Source of the DNA: Clostridia bacterium
GTDB lineage: Bacteria > Bacillota > Clostridia > Acetivibrionales > DSM-2933
Assembly: GCA_026418275.1 (NCBI GenBank)
Contig: JAOABQ010000070.1
Coordinates: forward strand, 124,001-188,000
DNA length: 64,000 nucleotides
Direction of reading: 5' to 3'
Below, piece by piece: positions 1-9,359 of this stretch (the first letter of the stretch is position 1; each line of letters begins with the position of its first letter). A program made the translations under genes and the position numbers. Under the pieces are notes generated by a model. It ran no database searches. It saw only the letters and a list, made by a program, of their open reading frames with translations, and was not told the origin of the DNA.

Positions 1-516
1 TTCCTTCAGGGCTTTAAGATTTTTATAAGATTCGGGAAGCACCCTTGCATTTCCAAATTCACCGCTTAAAAACAACCCTGCGTCTTTCGGATTGATATAG
101 CTAGCTTCAATGCCCTTACTTTTTAAATATTCTGCAACAACCTTTGCGGAATTGTCTTCCCCTGCCGCTTTCAATAAATCCATGAACTTTTCCTTATTGG
201 TAACCGTTCCGGAAAGCCTGCCCCTTAAATCTGCTTCGACTACTCTCACAATATCTTCAGACAAACCAAGTCCCTTAGCAATTTCATCAAACCTGGAAAC
301 TACCGCATTAAGCTCCTGTTCCGCGTTTCCATTTTTTAGATAACTGCTTGCACAGTTTATAAGAAGGTCGGTCACCTTAATATCGTCCTTGTAGCGCTTT
401 CCCGGTGCAGAAACAACCACAAGCCTTCTTTCCGGATCCGATAATACAACATCGCAAACCTTCTTAATTTGTTCCGCATTTGCAAGTGAAGTACCTCCAA
501 ATTTTGCAACTTTCAT
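1..516 (-). CDS. Aspartate kinase (N-terminal part, cut by the window edge)
   Basis: Aspartate kinase phosphorylates L-aspartate with ATP, the first step toward lysine, methionine and threonine. Only the first 171 or so residues are inside the window; the C-terminal part, including the ACT domains, lies beyond the left edge. The start is ATG at 516, eight or so bases after a GGAGG site, and the protein opens with the amino-acid-kinase motif KFGGTSLAN at residues 4-12. It is the third gene of a minus-strand run after the ACT-domain protein and homoserine dehydrogenase, 29 bases behind the latter, so an aspartate-to-threonine operon is likely. The family call is firm; which isozyme it is cannot be told from this fragment. 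Confidence 0.93.
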   Translation of the reverse strand, partial: MKVAKFGGTSLANAEQIKKVCDVVLSDPERRLVVVSAPGKRYKDDIKVTDLLINCASSYLKNGNAEQELNAVVSRFDEIAKGLGLSEDIVRVVEADLRGRLSGTVTNKEKFMDLLKAAGEDNSAKVVAEYLKSKGIEASYINPKDAGLFLSGEFGNARVLPESYKNLKALKE

Positions 517-545
517 GATTCAACCTCCATTTATACTCAATAGTT

Positions 546-1796
546 TTATTCTTCCAAAACCCGTATCACATTTGTTACTTCCCGGATCGAGCCAATTCCC
601 TTCATTTCCTCCAGTAAAGCCTTCAAATTTCTTTCTTTATCCTTCAAGGTTACAAATGCAATTTCATCTTCTAATTGGGCATCGTATACTTTAACCCATT
701 CCACGCTGCCGAAGGTTTTATTTATATATTTATGCGCTTCTTCCTGATTTCTTACTTTTATTCTGATAAAGTATTTTGTTTCAACATCATTGATATGGAC
801 CGTATTATTTTCTTCTGTTACCGTCCAGGTACTTTTCCCCCTCGTTTCAACATGTTTCACAATGTCTATCACATCTGCTACAACTGCACTTGCAGTGGGA
901 AGCTTCCCTGCACCTCTGCCGTAAAACATCGCATCTCCGATGGCATCGCCTTTTACTACAATCGCATTGAATACATCCTCTACGTTAGCTAAAGGATGAG
1001 ATTTGCTAATGATCGCAGGAGTCACTCTTGCAAATATTTTATCGTTTATTTTCATGCTCATGGCAATAAGCTTGATTACCGAATCCATTTCATCTGCATA
1101 TTTCATATCATTTAATGTGATTTTAGTAATACCTTCTGTATAAATATGTTTATAGTCGACAAATTCATTATATGCTATGGAAGATAAAATAGCGATTTTC
1201 CTGCATGCATCATGCCCCTCAATGTCTGCTGTGGGATCCGCTTCAGCATACCCATTATCCTGAGCACCTTTTAACGCTACAGCAAAATCCTTCCCTTCTC
1301 TTTTCATTTGAGTAAGGATATAATTTGTAGTGCCGTTTAAAATGCCGGTTATTCCGTTAATTTCATTGGCGGCAAGACATTGATAAAGTGGACGGATAAT
1401 CGGTATCCCGCCCCCAACACTTGCCTCAAAAAGATACTTAACACCCATTTCCTTGGCAAGCCTCAAAAGCTCAGGCCCATGGGTTGCTACAAGCTCCTTG
1501 TTTGATGTAACTACATGTTTTTTTAGCTTCAACGCCCTTTTTGTAAATTCATAGGCAACACCGATTCCACCAATGGTTTCCACCACAATACTGATTGAAT
1601 CGTCTTCAAAAACATCCTCTGAATTTTTAGTCAATATCTCCTGGTCGGGACTATCTTTAAAATCACGGATATCCAATACTTTTTTAACGGTGATTTCCTC
1701 TCCGGCCCGTTTAGAAATGCTGGAACCGTTCTTCTTTATCACTTCAACAACACCGGAGCCAACGACTCCGTATCCTAATACAGCAACGTTTACCAT
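546..1796 (-). CDS. hom: Homoserine dehydrogenase
   Basis: Reduces aspartate semialdehyde to homoserine with NAD(P)H, the branch-point step toward threonine and methionine. The 416-residue length fits the monofunctional, ACT-carrying form. The Rossmann motif GYGVVGSGV lies at residues 8-16, the catalytic region contains GILNGTTNYIL and EADPTADIEGHD with the expected Asp and Lys neighbours, and the last 80 residues look like an ACT domain that would bind threonine or another effector. It starts at ATG 1796 with a GGGAGG-like site and lies 13 bases after the ACT-domain gene and 29 bases before aspartate kinase, so the three genes are probably one transcript. Confidence 0.97.
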   Translation of the reverse strand: MVNVAVLGYGVVGSGVVEVIKKNGSSISKRAGEEITVKKVLDIRDFKDSPDQEILTKNSEDVFEDDSISIVVETIGGIGVAYEFTKRALKLKKHVVTSNKELVATHGPELLRLAKEMGVKYLFEASVGGGIPIIRPLYQCLAANEINGITGILNGTTNYILTQMKREGKDFAVALKGAQDNGYAEADPTADIEGHDACRKIAILSSIAYNEFVDYKHIYTEGITKITLNDMKYADEMDSVIKLIAMSMKINDKIFARVTPAIISKSHPLANVEDVFNAIVVKGDAIGDAMFYGRGAGKLPTASAVVADVIDIVKHVETRGKSTWTVTEENNTVHINDVETKYFIRIKVRNQEEAHKYINKTFGSVEWVKVYDAQLEDEIAFVTLKDKERNLKALLEEMKGIGSIREVTNVIRVLEE

Positions 1797-1809
1797 TTGG
1801 GTTACCTCC

Positions 1810-2253
1810 CTACTCCCTTGCTAAAATCTCTTGTCTTCTAACACCTTCAATTTTCCCTATTTCATCCATAAATTCTTGTATATCTTTTACCATTCCCTGG
1901 GTCTCTATCGATATGGTAACATCCGCAAGACCGTTAATGGGTATATTCTGATTAATTGTAAGTATATTTGCCTTCGCTGCTGCTATTTCATTGATAATCC
2001 TTGACAAAATACCCGAAAAGTCTTCTACAACAAAAAATAAAGTCATTACTTTTCCTCTGGATGTTTCATAAAAAGGAAAAACATAATCTTTATACTTATA
2101 GAATGCACTCCGGCTAAGGCCAACTTCTTTTACCGCCTCATGAACCGTTTTGGCAACGCCTTTACTTAAAATCTTCTTAACATCAATAACTTTCGAAAAA
2201 ACCTCCGGCAACACCGAAGCGTCTACTAAAAGATATTTGGAATCCTTATTCAT
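1810..2253 (-). CDS. ACT-domain regulatory protein (PheB/UPF0735 type)
   Basis: Small ACT-domain protein of 147 residues, of the kind often encoded directly upstream of hom in Firmicutes. Residues 1-65 are helical and contain a helix-turn-helix-like stretch (VHEAVKEVGLSRSAFYKYK). Residues 70-145 are a beta-alpha-beta ACT fold beginning MTLFFVVEDFSGILSRII and likely bind an amino acid. No catalytic motif is visible. The position as first gene of the run with homoserine dehydrogenase and aspartate kinase suggests a sensing or regulatory role in threonine-family metabolism, but that is inference; older annotations linking the family to phenylalanine synthesis (PheB) are not supported by anything seen here. 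Confidence 0.9.
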   Translation of the reverse strand: MNKDSKYLLVDASVLPEVFSKVIDVKKILSKGVAKTVHEAVKEVGLSRSAFYKYKDYVFPFYETSRGKVMTLFFVVEDFSGILSRIINEIAAAKANILTINQNIPINGLADVTISIETQGMVKDIQEFMDEIGKIEGVRRQEILARE

Positions 2254-2657
2254 TATCTATCACCCATGTCCACACACCACGCACATTTGTGTTTCTACTG
2301 TGTAATATTAGCATATTTTTAGGTAAAATGCAATATCTATTATGAAACATTTCTTATTCTATTGTCATGATAATGAGAGGGTTTTTGCTCTGTCATACAA
2401 TCTGCTTTCCTCCTTTTCTTAAAAGAATCCTAACCCTTTTGTCTCACTTGCCTATTCATTGAATGATATCTATTTTTAGACATTTATGATTATTGGCTAA
2501 ACTATCTTATAATAAAGCCGATATTTATTTAAGGACACTTTACATCCTTTATTTTTCGTGCTTCATCTAAGAGGACATCATTATTATCACATTCCTTTGG
2601 AAATTTTGAATAGGCTGTTCCCAAATTGTTTCAAATACCTTGCGAAAGGGAATAAAT
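2254..2657. other. Intergenic region between the threonine operon and the chemotaxis operon
   Basis: About 400 AT-rich bases between divergent operons. The right part carries the SigD-type promoter listed separately at 2498-2524, leaving a leader of roughly 125 bases before the first chemotaxis-operon gene. I see no open frame with a ribosome site and no convincing terminator. Confidence 0.6.
2498..2524 (+). promoter_or_regulatory. SigD (sigma-28) flagellar/chemotaxis promoter
   Basis: TAAA at 2498-2501, a 15-base spacer, then GCCGATAT at 2517-2524. This matches the flagellar sigma-28/SigD consensus at every position. It points to the plus-strand operon that starts with the HATPase gene at 2658 and continues through the chemotaxis genes, so the entire set is probably expressed with late flagellar genes. 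Confidence 0.88.
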
Positions 2658-3047
2658 ATGTTGACATACAAAGTCAAATTTAATTCTTCCTTTGAAAACA
2701 CAGACCGTGTGATTAAAGAGATTCACACCTTTTTAACCAAACAATGCAGTTTAAGTGACAAGCAAATCATTTTTAAAATCGATTTCGTTTTAAGAGAGCT
2801 TTTAAATAATGCTGTAGAACACGGAAACAAAATGGATTTTACAAAGAATATCCTTTGCATTCTTCGCTTCTCCCGTGAGTATTTACTTATACGGATCATT
2901 GATCAGGGAGAAGGCTTTACTTTTGAAGGTTTCTTTAATGATAATCCTATAACAGAGCGTAAAAGAGGAATCTCTACAATTGCTGCGATGGGGTTCAACT
3001 TATGTGTAAAACAAAACCGTGTCACTGCCAAATTATGTTTTTCTTAG
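2658..3047 (+). CDS. HATPase-fold anti-sigma-type serine kinase (RsbW/SpoIIAB-like)
   Basis: A GHKL ATPase of 129 residues resembling the switch kinases that phosphorylate STAS antagonists and bind a target such as a sigma factor. The N box is visible as ELLNNAVEHGNKMD, the G1 box as DQGEGF, and a G2-like RGISTIAAMG follows. The start is set at ATG 2658, seven bases after AAAGGG; the frame can be extended upstream to a TTG at 2640 that lacks a ribosome site. The neighbouring gene encodes a STAS antagonist and the operon ends with a PP2C phosphatase, so all three partners of a partner switch are present. Its target is unknown: no sigma factor or FlgM is in view. Confidence 0.88.
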   Translation: MLTYKVKFNSSFENTDRVIKEIHTFLTKQCSLSDKQIIFKIDFVLRELLNNAVEHGNKMDFTKNILCILRFSREYLLIRIIDQGEGFTFEGFFNDNPITERKRGISTIAAMGFNLCVKQNRVTAKLCFS

Positions 3048-3180
3048 AAAATACTTTTGTTTTCAGGCATTTGACATCTACAAGAATATGTAAGTCTTGA
3101 AGCACACTAAGCCATAAAATGTATGGATTATCATAAGTCTACTTATATTTAAAGGTAGTTTATAATAAAGGAGAGGTTTT

Positions 3181-3486
3181 ATGAATCGGGTTTTGGAAAA
3201 TGAAAAAATAATTCTGAAGATGGAATCTGACTTAACTGTAAATATTGTAAGGAATTTAGTAGAAAAAGCTAAACAGTATATAGAATGTGACGACTTTGAG
3301 TTGGTTGAGCTTGATATATCCAATGTAAAATTTGTCGACTCTATTGGAATTTCCTTTATAATCGGACTCTATAAAAGTGCTAAAAACCTTAATAAAAAGT
3401 TTAAAATTACCGGAAGCAATGAAGATATTTATAAGCTGTTTTGCTTAATGAAGTTGGACTCTGTTTTCGAAATTGAATGTGCATAA
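3181..3486 (+). CDS. STAS-domain anti-sigma factor antagonist
   Basis: A 101-residue single STAS domain of the SpoIIAA/RsbV kind, which would be phosphorylated by a switch kinase and reactivated by a PP2C phosphatase. The phospho-acceptor signature is FVDSIGISFI with the likely Ser at residue 54 (the usual form is DSSG; Ile replaces the second Ser). It starts at ATG 3181 behind GGAGAGG. It lies 133 bases downstream of the HATPase gene and 29 bases upstream of cheA, so it is inside the chemotaxis operon. The role as substrate of the HATPase at 2658 and the phosphatase at 13680 is inferred from family pairing and context. Confidence 0.9.
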   Translation: MNRVLENEKIILKMESDLTVNIVRNLVEKAKQYIECDDFELVELDISNVKFVDSIGISFIIGLYKSAKNLNKKFKITGSNEDIYKLFCLMKLDSVFEIECA

Positions 3487-3515
3487 GGAAATCTGCAGTT
3501 AAGTGAGGTGAAAAC

Positions 3516-6500
3516 ATGCTTCAAAATCAGGAGTTTATTCAAGAATTCGTTGAAGAAGCAACAACGCATATAGAAACTGTAGAATCCGGGCTTTTAAAAA
3601 TTACTTCCTCCGACAGCCAGGAAATCATTAACGATATCTTCAGGGCTGTACACAGCATAAAAGGTACCGCAGGTTTTTTCGGACTAAAAAAGATTGTTGA
3701 TGTAAGCCATTCTATGGAAAATGTTTTGGGTTCATTGAGAAACGGGGATCTTGAAATCACTTCGGATATGGTCGATCTTTTGCTGCTATCCAACGACTGC
3801 TTAAAAACAATGATACAGGATATCCATAATAGTGAAAACACTGATATCAATGAATTTGTAAACAAACTATCCGAAATTCAAAAAAACAACGGTAAAATTT
3901 TAGAATCTTCTCCTCCAGATAACGAATTGGTATTCAGTGATAAAAACCTTAATAAAGTAACTCTTTCGGGAACCGAAAAGGATATTGTAAAAAACAGTTT
4001 GAAATTCGGTCATAAATTATATATGGTCCGTTTAAAACTTACAGAACATCTGGGAAATACAAGCCCTGTCAGTTTTTTCAAAAAACTTGATACCATCGGC
4101 CATATTGTTGATTCTCAAACTGATATAAGCAATATTCACAACTTGGATGAATGCCTGGATGGAGATATTTCATTCACTTTCCTTTTTACTACCGTACTGG
4201 AAAAATCCTTGCTTCCTCTCGCTATCGAGGTACCCGAAAATACCATTGAAGAACTTGATGCAAATATAAAGGAAGAGGAGTATCATAAACTCTTTGACGA
4301 TACGTCTTCAGACCATTCTTTCTCTTCAGATACCGACAGAAAGTTACATGAAACTTCCCAAAAAGAATTTCTGGGGAAGAAAGCTATTGCACCGCCAATA
4401 GATGACAGCATCCGAGTTCATGTTTCACTCCTTAACAGCCTTTTAAATTTAGCCAGTGAAATGGTTCTCGGAAGAAATCAGCTTTTACGTGCATTGGAAA
4501 AACACAAAAAAAATATTCCAGGGATTGATGCCATTTTACAAAATATCGACCGGATAACAACCGAACTCCAGGAAAATATCATGCATACAAGAATGCAGCC
4601 GGTTGGCAATATCTTTAACAAGTTTCCCAGGATTATAAGAGACCTGTCCAAAAAATTGGGTAAGGAAATAGATCTTGAGCTTGAAGGTGTAGATGTAGAA
4701 CTGGATAAATCTATTATTGAGGCATTGACCGATCCACTGACACACCTGGTAAGAAATGCTGCGGACCATGGTTTGGAATCTCCCTCAGCCAGAATGTCGG
4801 CAGGTAAACCCACAGTTGGAAAAATTCTGATGAAGGCATTCCATGAAAGCGGATATGTAAATATTGATATTTGTGATGACGGCGTAGGTATTGATCTTGA
4901 TAAGATTAAAAAAAAGGCTTTGGAAAAGGATTTATTAAGTAAGTCAGATCTCTCGATCCTTACAGACCAGGAAGCACTCCAGCTGCTTTTTAAGCCAGGC
5001 TTTTCAACTGCGGATAAAATAACCGATGTTTCGGGCAGAGGTGTTGGGATGGATGTTGTTAAGACCAACATCGAAAAGCTGGGAGGAACCATTGAAATAT
5101 TCACAGAACCGGGGAAAGGAAGTACATTCCGTTTGCTGCTTCCCCTCACCCTCGCTATTATTCCGTCGTTAATTGTAGAAGTTGAAAACCAAAAATTTGC
5201 TCTCCCGCAAGTAAATTTGCAGGAAATTGTCAGGATTAAACCGGAGGACTCCTCCAGGAAAATAGAACACATCCATAACTCTCAGGTTTTACGCCTCAGG
5301 GGAAAACTTCTTCCCATCGTGCATCTTTCAGATGTTTTGGGACTTTCCAAAACATACATTGATCCGGCAACCGGTGAGAGAAAGACTGATAAAAGGAAGA
5401 CTCTCTACGATCAAAGGAATGTATTGTACCTTGATGCACCAAGCTCCCAAGCGTCTGTTGAAACTGACTCAAACAGGAGAAAAAGCAGTGTCAATACCCT
5501 TAGAATCCTGGTTTTAAAAATCGGCTCAAGGAAGTTTGGCATTGCAGTAGATACCATTCACGGAAGCGAGGAAATCTTAGTAAAACCTCTTCCCAAATAT
5601 ATAAAAGACTCAAAATGCTATTCCGGTGTAACCATTCTTGGAGATGGCAAAATATCTATGATTTTAGATGCAGAAGGAATCATTATGAAGTCAAATCTCA
5701 AATTCATTGAAGAAAAATCCGATCATTCCGACTTGGAGATGCATGAGGCAGAGGAAAGGATGAAAGAGCAGCAAAATCTCCTCCTTTTTAAGTGTTCAGG
5801 AAGTGAGACTTTTGCCTTGGATCTTTCTCTTGTTTCAAGAGTAGAAGAGATTCACCCTGAAGATATTGAAAAGGTTGGCGCTAAGGAGTACATCACATTC
5901 AGGCAAAATTCCTTAAGGGTTATCCGGCCTGAGCATTTTCTGTCAGTTACAGAACTGTCCGGAATTAAGGATAAACTTTATGTAATCATTCCAAAACTTG
6001 TGTCCCACCCAATCGGAATCATTATTGAAGAAATATTGGATACAATGCAAACTTCGGTTGCATTGAACGAGGAAGACATAAAACTCAAAGGTCTGATGGG
6101 TTCAACCATTCTAAACGATAAACTTGTCCTTCTCATTAACATCTATGAGCTTTTTGAACTGGCAGACCCGGAGCATTATAATCCGGAAACTGAAAAAGCA
6201 GCCGACCGGAAAGCAACCGTTCTGATTGCTGAAGATACACCTTTTTTCCAACGCATGGAGAAAAGTTATCTGGAAATGGCAGGCTATAACGTATTGACTG
6301 CACAAAACGGAAAGGAAGCACTGCAAATTTTACAGGAGCACAAGGTGGACGTTGTTGTCAGTGATATTCATATGCCTGTGATGGATGGACTGGAGCTTAT
6401 AAAAAAGATCCGTGAAGATAAGAATTTATCCTGTTTGCCTGCTATAGCCGTTACTTCTATGACAGGATCAATGCAAAAGCAAGCAGGTCTTAATGCAGGA

Positions 6501-6614
6501 TTTGACTTCTATGAATTTAAATTGGACAAATCCAACCTTTTAGAAAAGGTAGAAATGGCAATACAAAAGAGGAGGTCAACCTATGACAGGAAAAGTTCTG
6601 ACATTTTATCTTAA
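3516..6614 (+). CDS. cheA: Hybrid chemotaxis histidine kinase CheA with two CheW domains and a receiver
   Basis: A 1032-residue kinase that takes signals from MCP arrays and phosphorylates CheY and CheB. Order of parts: Hpt domain at residues 1-105 with phospho-His46 in HSIKGTAGFF; a loosely conserved P2-like region about 135-250; the P3 dimerisation helices from about 290; an HK ATPase with NAADHGLE, DDGVGID and GRGVGMDVV; a first CheW-like domain; a second CheW-like domain; and a CheY-type receiver from about 901 to the end with phospho-Asp950 in VVSDIHMP. Canonical CheA has one CheW domain and no receiver. The receiver's usual KP motif is altered to KLD. The start is ATG 3516 behind AGTGAGGTG. 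Its 3' end overlaps the next gene, cheW, by 32 bases. Confidence 0.96.
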   Translation: MLQNQEFIQEFVEEATTHIETVESGLLKITSSDSQEIINDIFRAVHSIKGTAGFFGLKKIVDVSHSMENVLGSLRNGDLEITSDMVDLLLLSNDCLKTMIQDIHNSENTDINEFVNKLSEIQKNNGKILESSPPDNELVFSDKNLNKVTLSGTEKDIVKNSLKFGHKLYMVRLKLTEHLGNTSPVSFFKKLDTIGHIVDSQTDISNIHNLDECLDGDISFTFLFTTVLEKSLLPLAIEVPENTIEELDANIKEEEYHKLFDDTSSDHSFSSDTDRKLHETSQKEFLGKKAIAPPIDDSIRVHVSLLNSLLNLASEMVLGRNQLLRALEKHKKNIPGIDAILQNIDRITTELQENIMHTRMQPVGNIFNKFPRIIRDLSKKLGKEIDLELEGVDVELDKSIIEALTDPLTHLVRNAADHGLESPSARMSAGKPTVGKILMKAFHESGYVNIDICDDGVGIDLDKIKKKALEKDLLSKSDLSILTDQEALQLLFKPGFSTADKITDVSGRGVGMDVVKTNIEKLGGTIEIFTEPGKGSTFRLLLPLTLAIIPSLIVEVENQKFALPQVNLQEIVRIKPEDSSRKIEHIHNSQVLRLRGKLLPIVHLSDVLGLSKTYIDPATGERKTDKRKTLYDQRNVLYLDAPSSQASVETDSNRRKSSVNTLRILVLKIGSRKFGIAVDTIHGSEEILVKPLPKYIKDSKCYSGVTILGDGKISMILDAEGIIMKSNLKFIEEKSDHSDLEMHEAEERMKEQQNLLLFKCSGSETFALDLSLVSRVEEIHPEDIEKVGAKEYITFRQNSLRVIRPEHFLSVTELSGIKDKLYVIIPKLVSHPIGIIIEEILDTMQTSVALNEEDIKLKGLMGSTILNDKLVLLINIYELFELADPEHYNPETEKAADRKATVLIAEDTPFFQRMEKSYLEMAGYNVLTAQNGKEALQILQEHKVDVVVSDIHMPVMDGLELIKKIREDKNLSCLPAIAVTSMTGSMQKQAGLNAGFDFYEFKLDKSNLLEKVEMAIQKRRSTYDRKSSDILS

Positions 6615-7020
6615 TAACGATCTCTTTGGAATCAATATCACACTCGTTAAAGAAATTAACAGGAATATTGAATATACCGAGATTCCGGATGCAAAACCCC
6701 ACATTTTAGGGTTATTTAATATGCGCGGACAGGTCGTTACTTTGTTTAATATTGCCCGGTTAATGGATCTTGAAGCCATGGACACCCGTTCAAAAAATAC
6801 CTGCATCATTTTGAAGGCCTCTCCCAATGATCCCAATCAGGTCGGCTTTATCATTGACCGCTTGGGCGACGTGGTAGACGTAGATCATAATGACTGTGAA
6901 GTCCCCCCTGCTAATGTGGAAAGCGCCGACAGCGAATATATCAATAGTGTCGTTAAACTGAAGGACGAACTTTTAATTATCATCGAGCCGAATAAATTAT
7001 TCGGAAATGAAACGGTATAG
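6583..7020 (+). CDS. cheW: Chemotaxis coupling protein CheW
   Basis: CheW (145 residues) links MCPs to CheA in the signalling array. The whole protein is one CheW beta-barrel domain: it opens with VLTFYLNNDLFGINI, has the conserved LGLFNMRGQVV strand, and ends with DELLIIIEPNKLF. The start ATG at 6583 has a strong AGGAGG site located inside the end of cheA, so the two are translationally coupled by a 32-base overlap. Together with the two CheW domains fused to CheA, the operon encodes three coupling domains. Confidence 0.95.
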   Translation: MTGKVLTFYLNNDLFGINITLVKEINRNIEYTEIPDAKPHILGLFNMRGQVVTLFNIARLMDLEAMDTRSKNTCIILKASPNDPNQVGFIIDRLGDVVDVDHNDCEVPPANVESADSEYINSVVKLKDELLIIIEPNKLFGNETV

Positions 7021-7083
7021 ATATTCAATTCATAAAAAATTTTGTAGTAACCCGTCCACTATTATTTAAAGGAGTTGGCATTT

Positions 7084-9147
7084 ATGTTGAGAAATCTAAA
7101 AATTCGTACGAAAATCCTTCTTGTGTTGGCAATTGTAATCTCATTTACTTTAGTAGTAGGAATTTTTGGCTATGCCAGTATTCAAAGCGTAGTGAAAAGC
7201 ATAAAAGAAATTAACGAAGATGAGATGCCAAGTGTAAAAGCGCTTCTAACCATTGAAGAAGCTCAAAAGTCTGTAGTAATCGGTGAAAGGGGATTAATCC
7301 ATCCCCGTATGATTGAACCGGAAATCCGCAACCCACAATATAAATATATTTCGGATGCAATAACCCGCGCTGAAAAAGCGAAAAAGGATTACGAATTCAT
7401 TCTTCAAAAATTTAACGACGCCGAGGAAAAAAAGCTTTGGGAACACTTTACTTCCCTGTGGGACCAATGGAGAAATGACAGTCAAAAGGTAGTGGAGATG
7501 TCTAAGGACAAAGACCGGCTTCTTGCAGCCGGTATGTCTTCCAGTAACGAGAGTATAAAAAAATTGGATGAGCAAATCTTTCAAGCTTTTTTAGTGTCTC
7601 GAAAATCATTTTTACCTGTGGAAGAAGAGATTCAAAAGATGGTGGATTCCAATATGGCGTCTGCAAATGATTTCGGCATGTCCTCCGAAAAAGATGCCTC
7701 CAGAAATGCAGTAATACTTGTTTTGGGTATTTTATTCGGTATCATAGTCTCTATTGTCCTGGCTGTTTTATCTTCTAAGACCATCGTTCAATCCATTGTC
7801 GAGATTCAAAAACTCATGGCCCGGGCGGAAAAGGGCGATCTCACGGCTAAAAGCCTTTGGCAGTCAAAGGATGAGGTAGGCACCTTGGCAAATTCCTATA
7901 ATCATTTTCTTGATCAAATAAGAGAAATCATTCAAAGCATTTCTACTACCAATTTAGTCCTAAATAAATCCTCCAGGGAACTCCTGTCCATCTCTGAAAC
8001 CATGGCTTCAAACAGTGAAGAAACAAGCGCCAAAACAAGTGTAGTTAGTGCAACCGTTGAAGAAATCACTTCAACCATTGAAGAAAACAGCGATGCACTT
8101 TCACACACAGAAGAAAATATGAATATCATTGCATCTTCGGTTGAAGAAATGTCAGGCACAATTAGAAATCTGGCTTCCGCATCAGAGCAAATTTCAGCCA
8201 GTGTAGGACATACTACCGGGCTCATTTCACAAATATCCGGAAGTATTAATAAAGTAGCTTCATCTGCACAAGATGTCTCTTCCTCTGTAAACAACGTTGC
8301 AACCTCTGTGAAAGAGATGAATCAAACCTTAAATGAAGTAAGTAAAAATTGTGAACGTTCCATTCATATCACAAGTGATGCAAGTGAAAAAGCCAGTGAT
8401 ACCAATCAAATTATCGATAAGCTCAATGCATCCAGTAAGCAAATCGGAAAAATCATCAATGTAATCAACGATATTGCAGATCAAACCAATATGCTGGCTC
8501 TCAATGCTGCCATTGAAGCTGCCGGTGCGGGAGAAGCCGGCAAAGGCTTTGCGGTGGTTGCAAACGAAGTTAAGGAACTTGCTAAACAAACAGCAGAGGC
8601 CACCGAAGAAGTAAGTCAACAAATCGAAAGCATGCAAATGAATATGACGAGTGCCGTAAAAGCAGTAGAAACAATCACCGGCGTCATAAAGGAAATAAAC
8701 TCCATAACCAATACCATTGCTGCATCGGTTACCGAACAGTCTGCAACTACAGGTGAAATATCGACTTCCATTCTCAAGGCCGCTGATCAAGTCAATTCGA
8801 TCTCCAGCGAAATCAGTGACCTGGCAATAAACTCACAAAATGTAACACAAAACGTTATTGATGCTTCAAAGGGTGTTCATGAAATTGCACGTTCTACCCA
8901 GGAACTTTCCATGGCTGCCAATGAAGTTGCAAAAAGTACTGAACAGGTATCGTCCAAAATAAACGGGGTAGCCAGAACCTCCAAGGAAATCTCAAAATGC
9001 GCCAATGAAATCTCCAACAATATGCAAGAAATCAGTGGTGCTTCTTCTGAGACTTCCTCCGGCGCAGTAGAGCTTACCCATTCTGCAAAGGGTCTCTCTG
9101 AAATAACACAAAAGCTTGATGCCCTTATCAAACAATTTAATATTTGA
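7084..9147 (+). CDS. Methyl-accepting chemotaxis protein
   Basis: A 687-residue transmembrane receptor. The first transmembrane helix lies near residues 10-32, followed by a helical periplasm-side sensor to about 210 (containing [20 protein letters not shown]), a second membrane helix near 213-235, a HAMP domain, and a long cytoplasmic coiled coil. The kinase-contact hairpin is [19 protein letters not shown] followed by [19 protein letters not shown]. The ATG at 7084 is preferred over the in-frame TTG at 7075 because AAAGGAG lies nine bases upstream. It sits 63 bases after cheW. The sensor region closely resembles that of the MCP at 49779, so the two are paralogues. No CheW-binding pentapeptide tail is evident at the C terminus. 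Confidence 0.95.
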   Translation: MLRNLKIRTKILLVLAIVISFTLVVGIFGYASIQSVVKSIKEINEDEMPSVKALLTIEEAQKSVVIGERGLIHPRMIEPEIRNPQYKYISDAITRAEKAKKDYEFILQKFNDAEEKKLWEHFTSLWDQWRNDSQKVVEMSKDKDRLLAAGMSSSNESIKKLDEQIFQAFLVSRKSFLPVEEEIQKMVDSNMASANDFGMSSEKDASRNAVILVLGILFGIIVSIVLAVLSSKTIVQSIVEIQKLMARAEKGDLTAKSLWQSKDEVGTLANSYNHFLDQIREIIQSISTTNLVLNKSSRELLSISETMASNSEETSAKTSVVSATVEEITSTIEENSDALSHTEENMNIIASSVEEMSGTIRNLASASEQISASVGHTTGLISQISGSINKVASSAQDVSSSVNNVATSVKEMNQTLNEVSKNCERSIHITSDASEKASDTNQIIDKLNASSKQIGKIINVINDIADQTNMLALNAAIEAAGAGEAGKGFAVVANEVKELAKQTAEATEEVSQQIESMQMNMTSAVKAVETITGVIKEINSITNTIAASVTEQSATTGEISTSILKAADQVNSISSEISDLAINSQNVTQNVIDASKGVHEIARSTQELSMAANEVAKSTEQVSSKINGVARTSKEISKCANEISNNMQEISGASSETSSGAVELTHSAKGLSEITQKLDALIKQFNI

Positions 9148-9359
9148 ATCCTTTTGAGAACCAAAGGGAATCTTTTTCAGCCAATGAGATCATGTTAAGA
9201 ACTGCTCAGTTTGCCTAAATATGCGGCGATTTTAAACAATGGACGGCTACTAAGACTTAACGGCTTTGCCGGACAACTTGTCCAAGCAGCAAGGAAGCTC
9301 AAGGTTTTGGTAAACCAGTTTAAGGTATAACCAAAAATTTACCAAGGCAGGTGTTCATC

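Noticed and set aside
4478-5272. 264-residue open frame antisense to cheA
   Set aside because: It lies wholly inside a confident gene on the other strand, has no ribosome site and shows no domain; it is a shadow frame.
8480-8580. Gly in place of Arg in the MCP hairpin tip (EAAGAGE rather than EAARAGE)
   Set aside because: Noted as a possible functional change, but I recall the [12 protein letters not shown] form from many bacterial MCPs, so it is not by itself unusual.
9148-9359. Possible cyclic-di-GMP riboswitch between the MCP and cheB
   Set aside because: Several short palindromes (GGACAA/TTGTCC, GGTTT/AAACC) are present, but the conserved cores of c-di-GMP-I or -II riboswitches are not.
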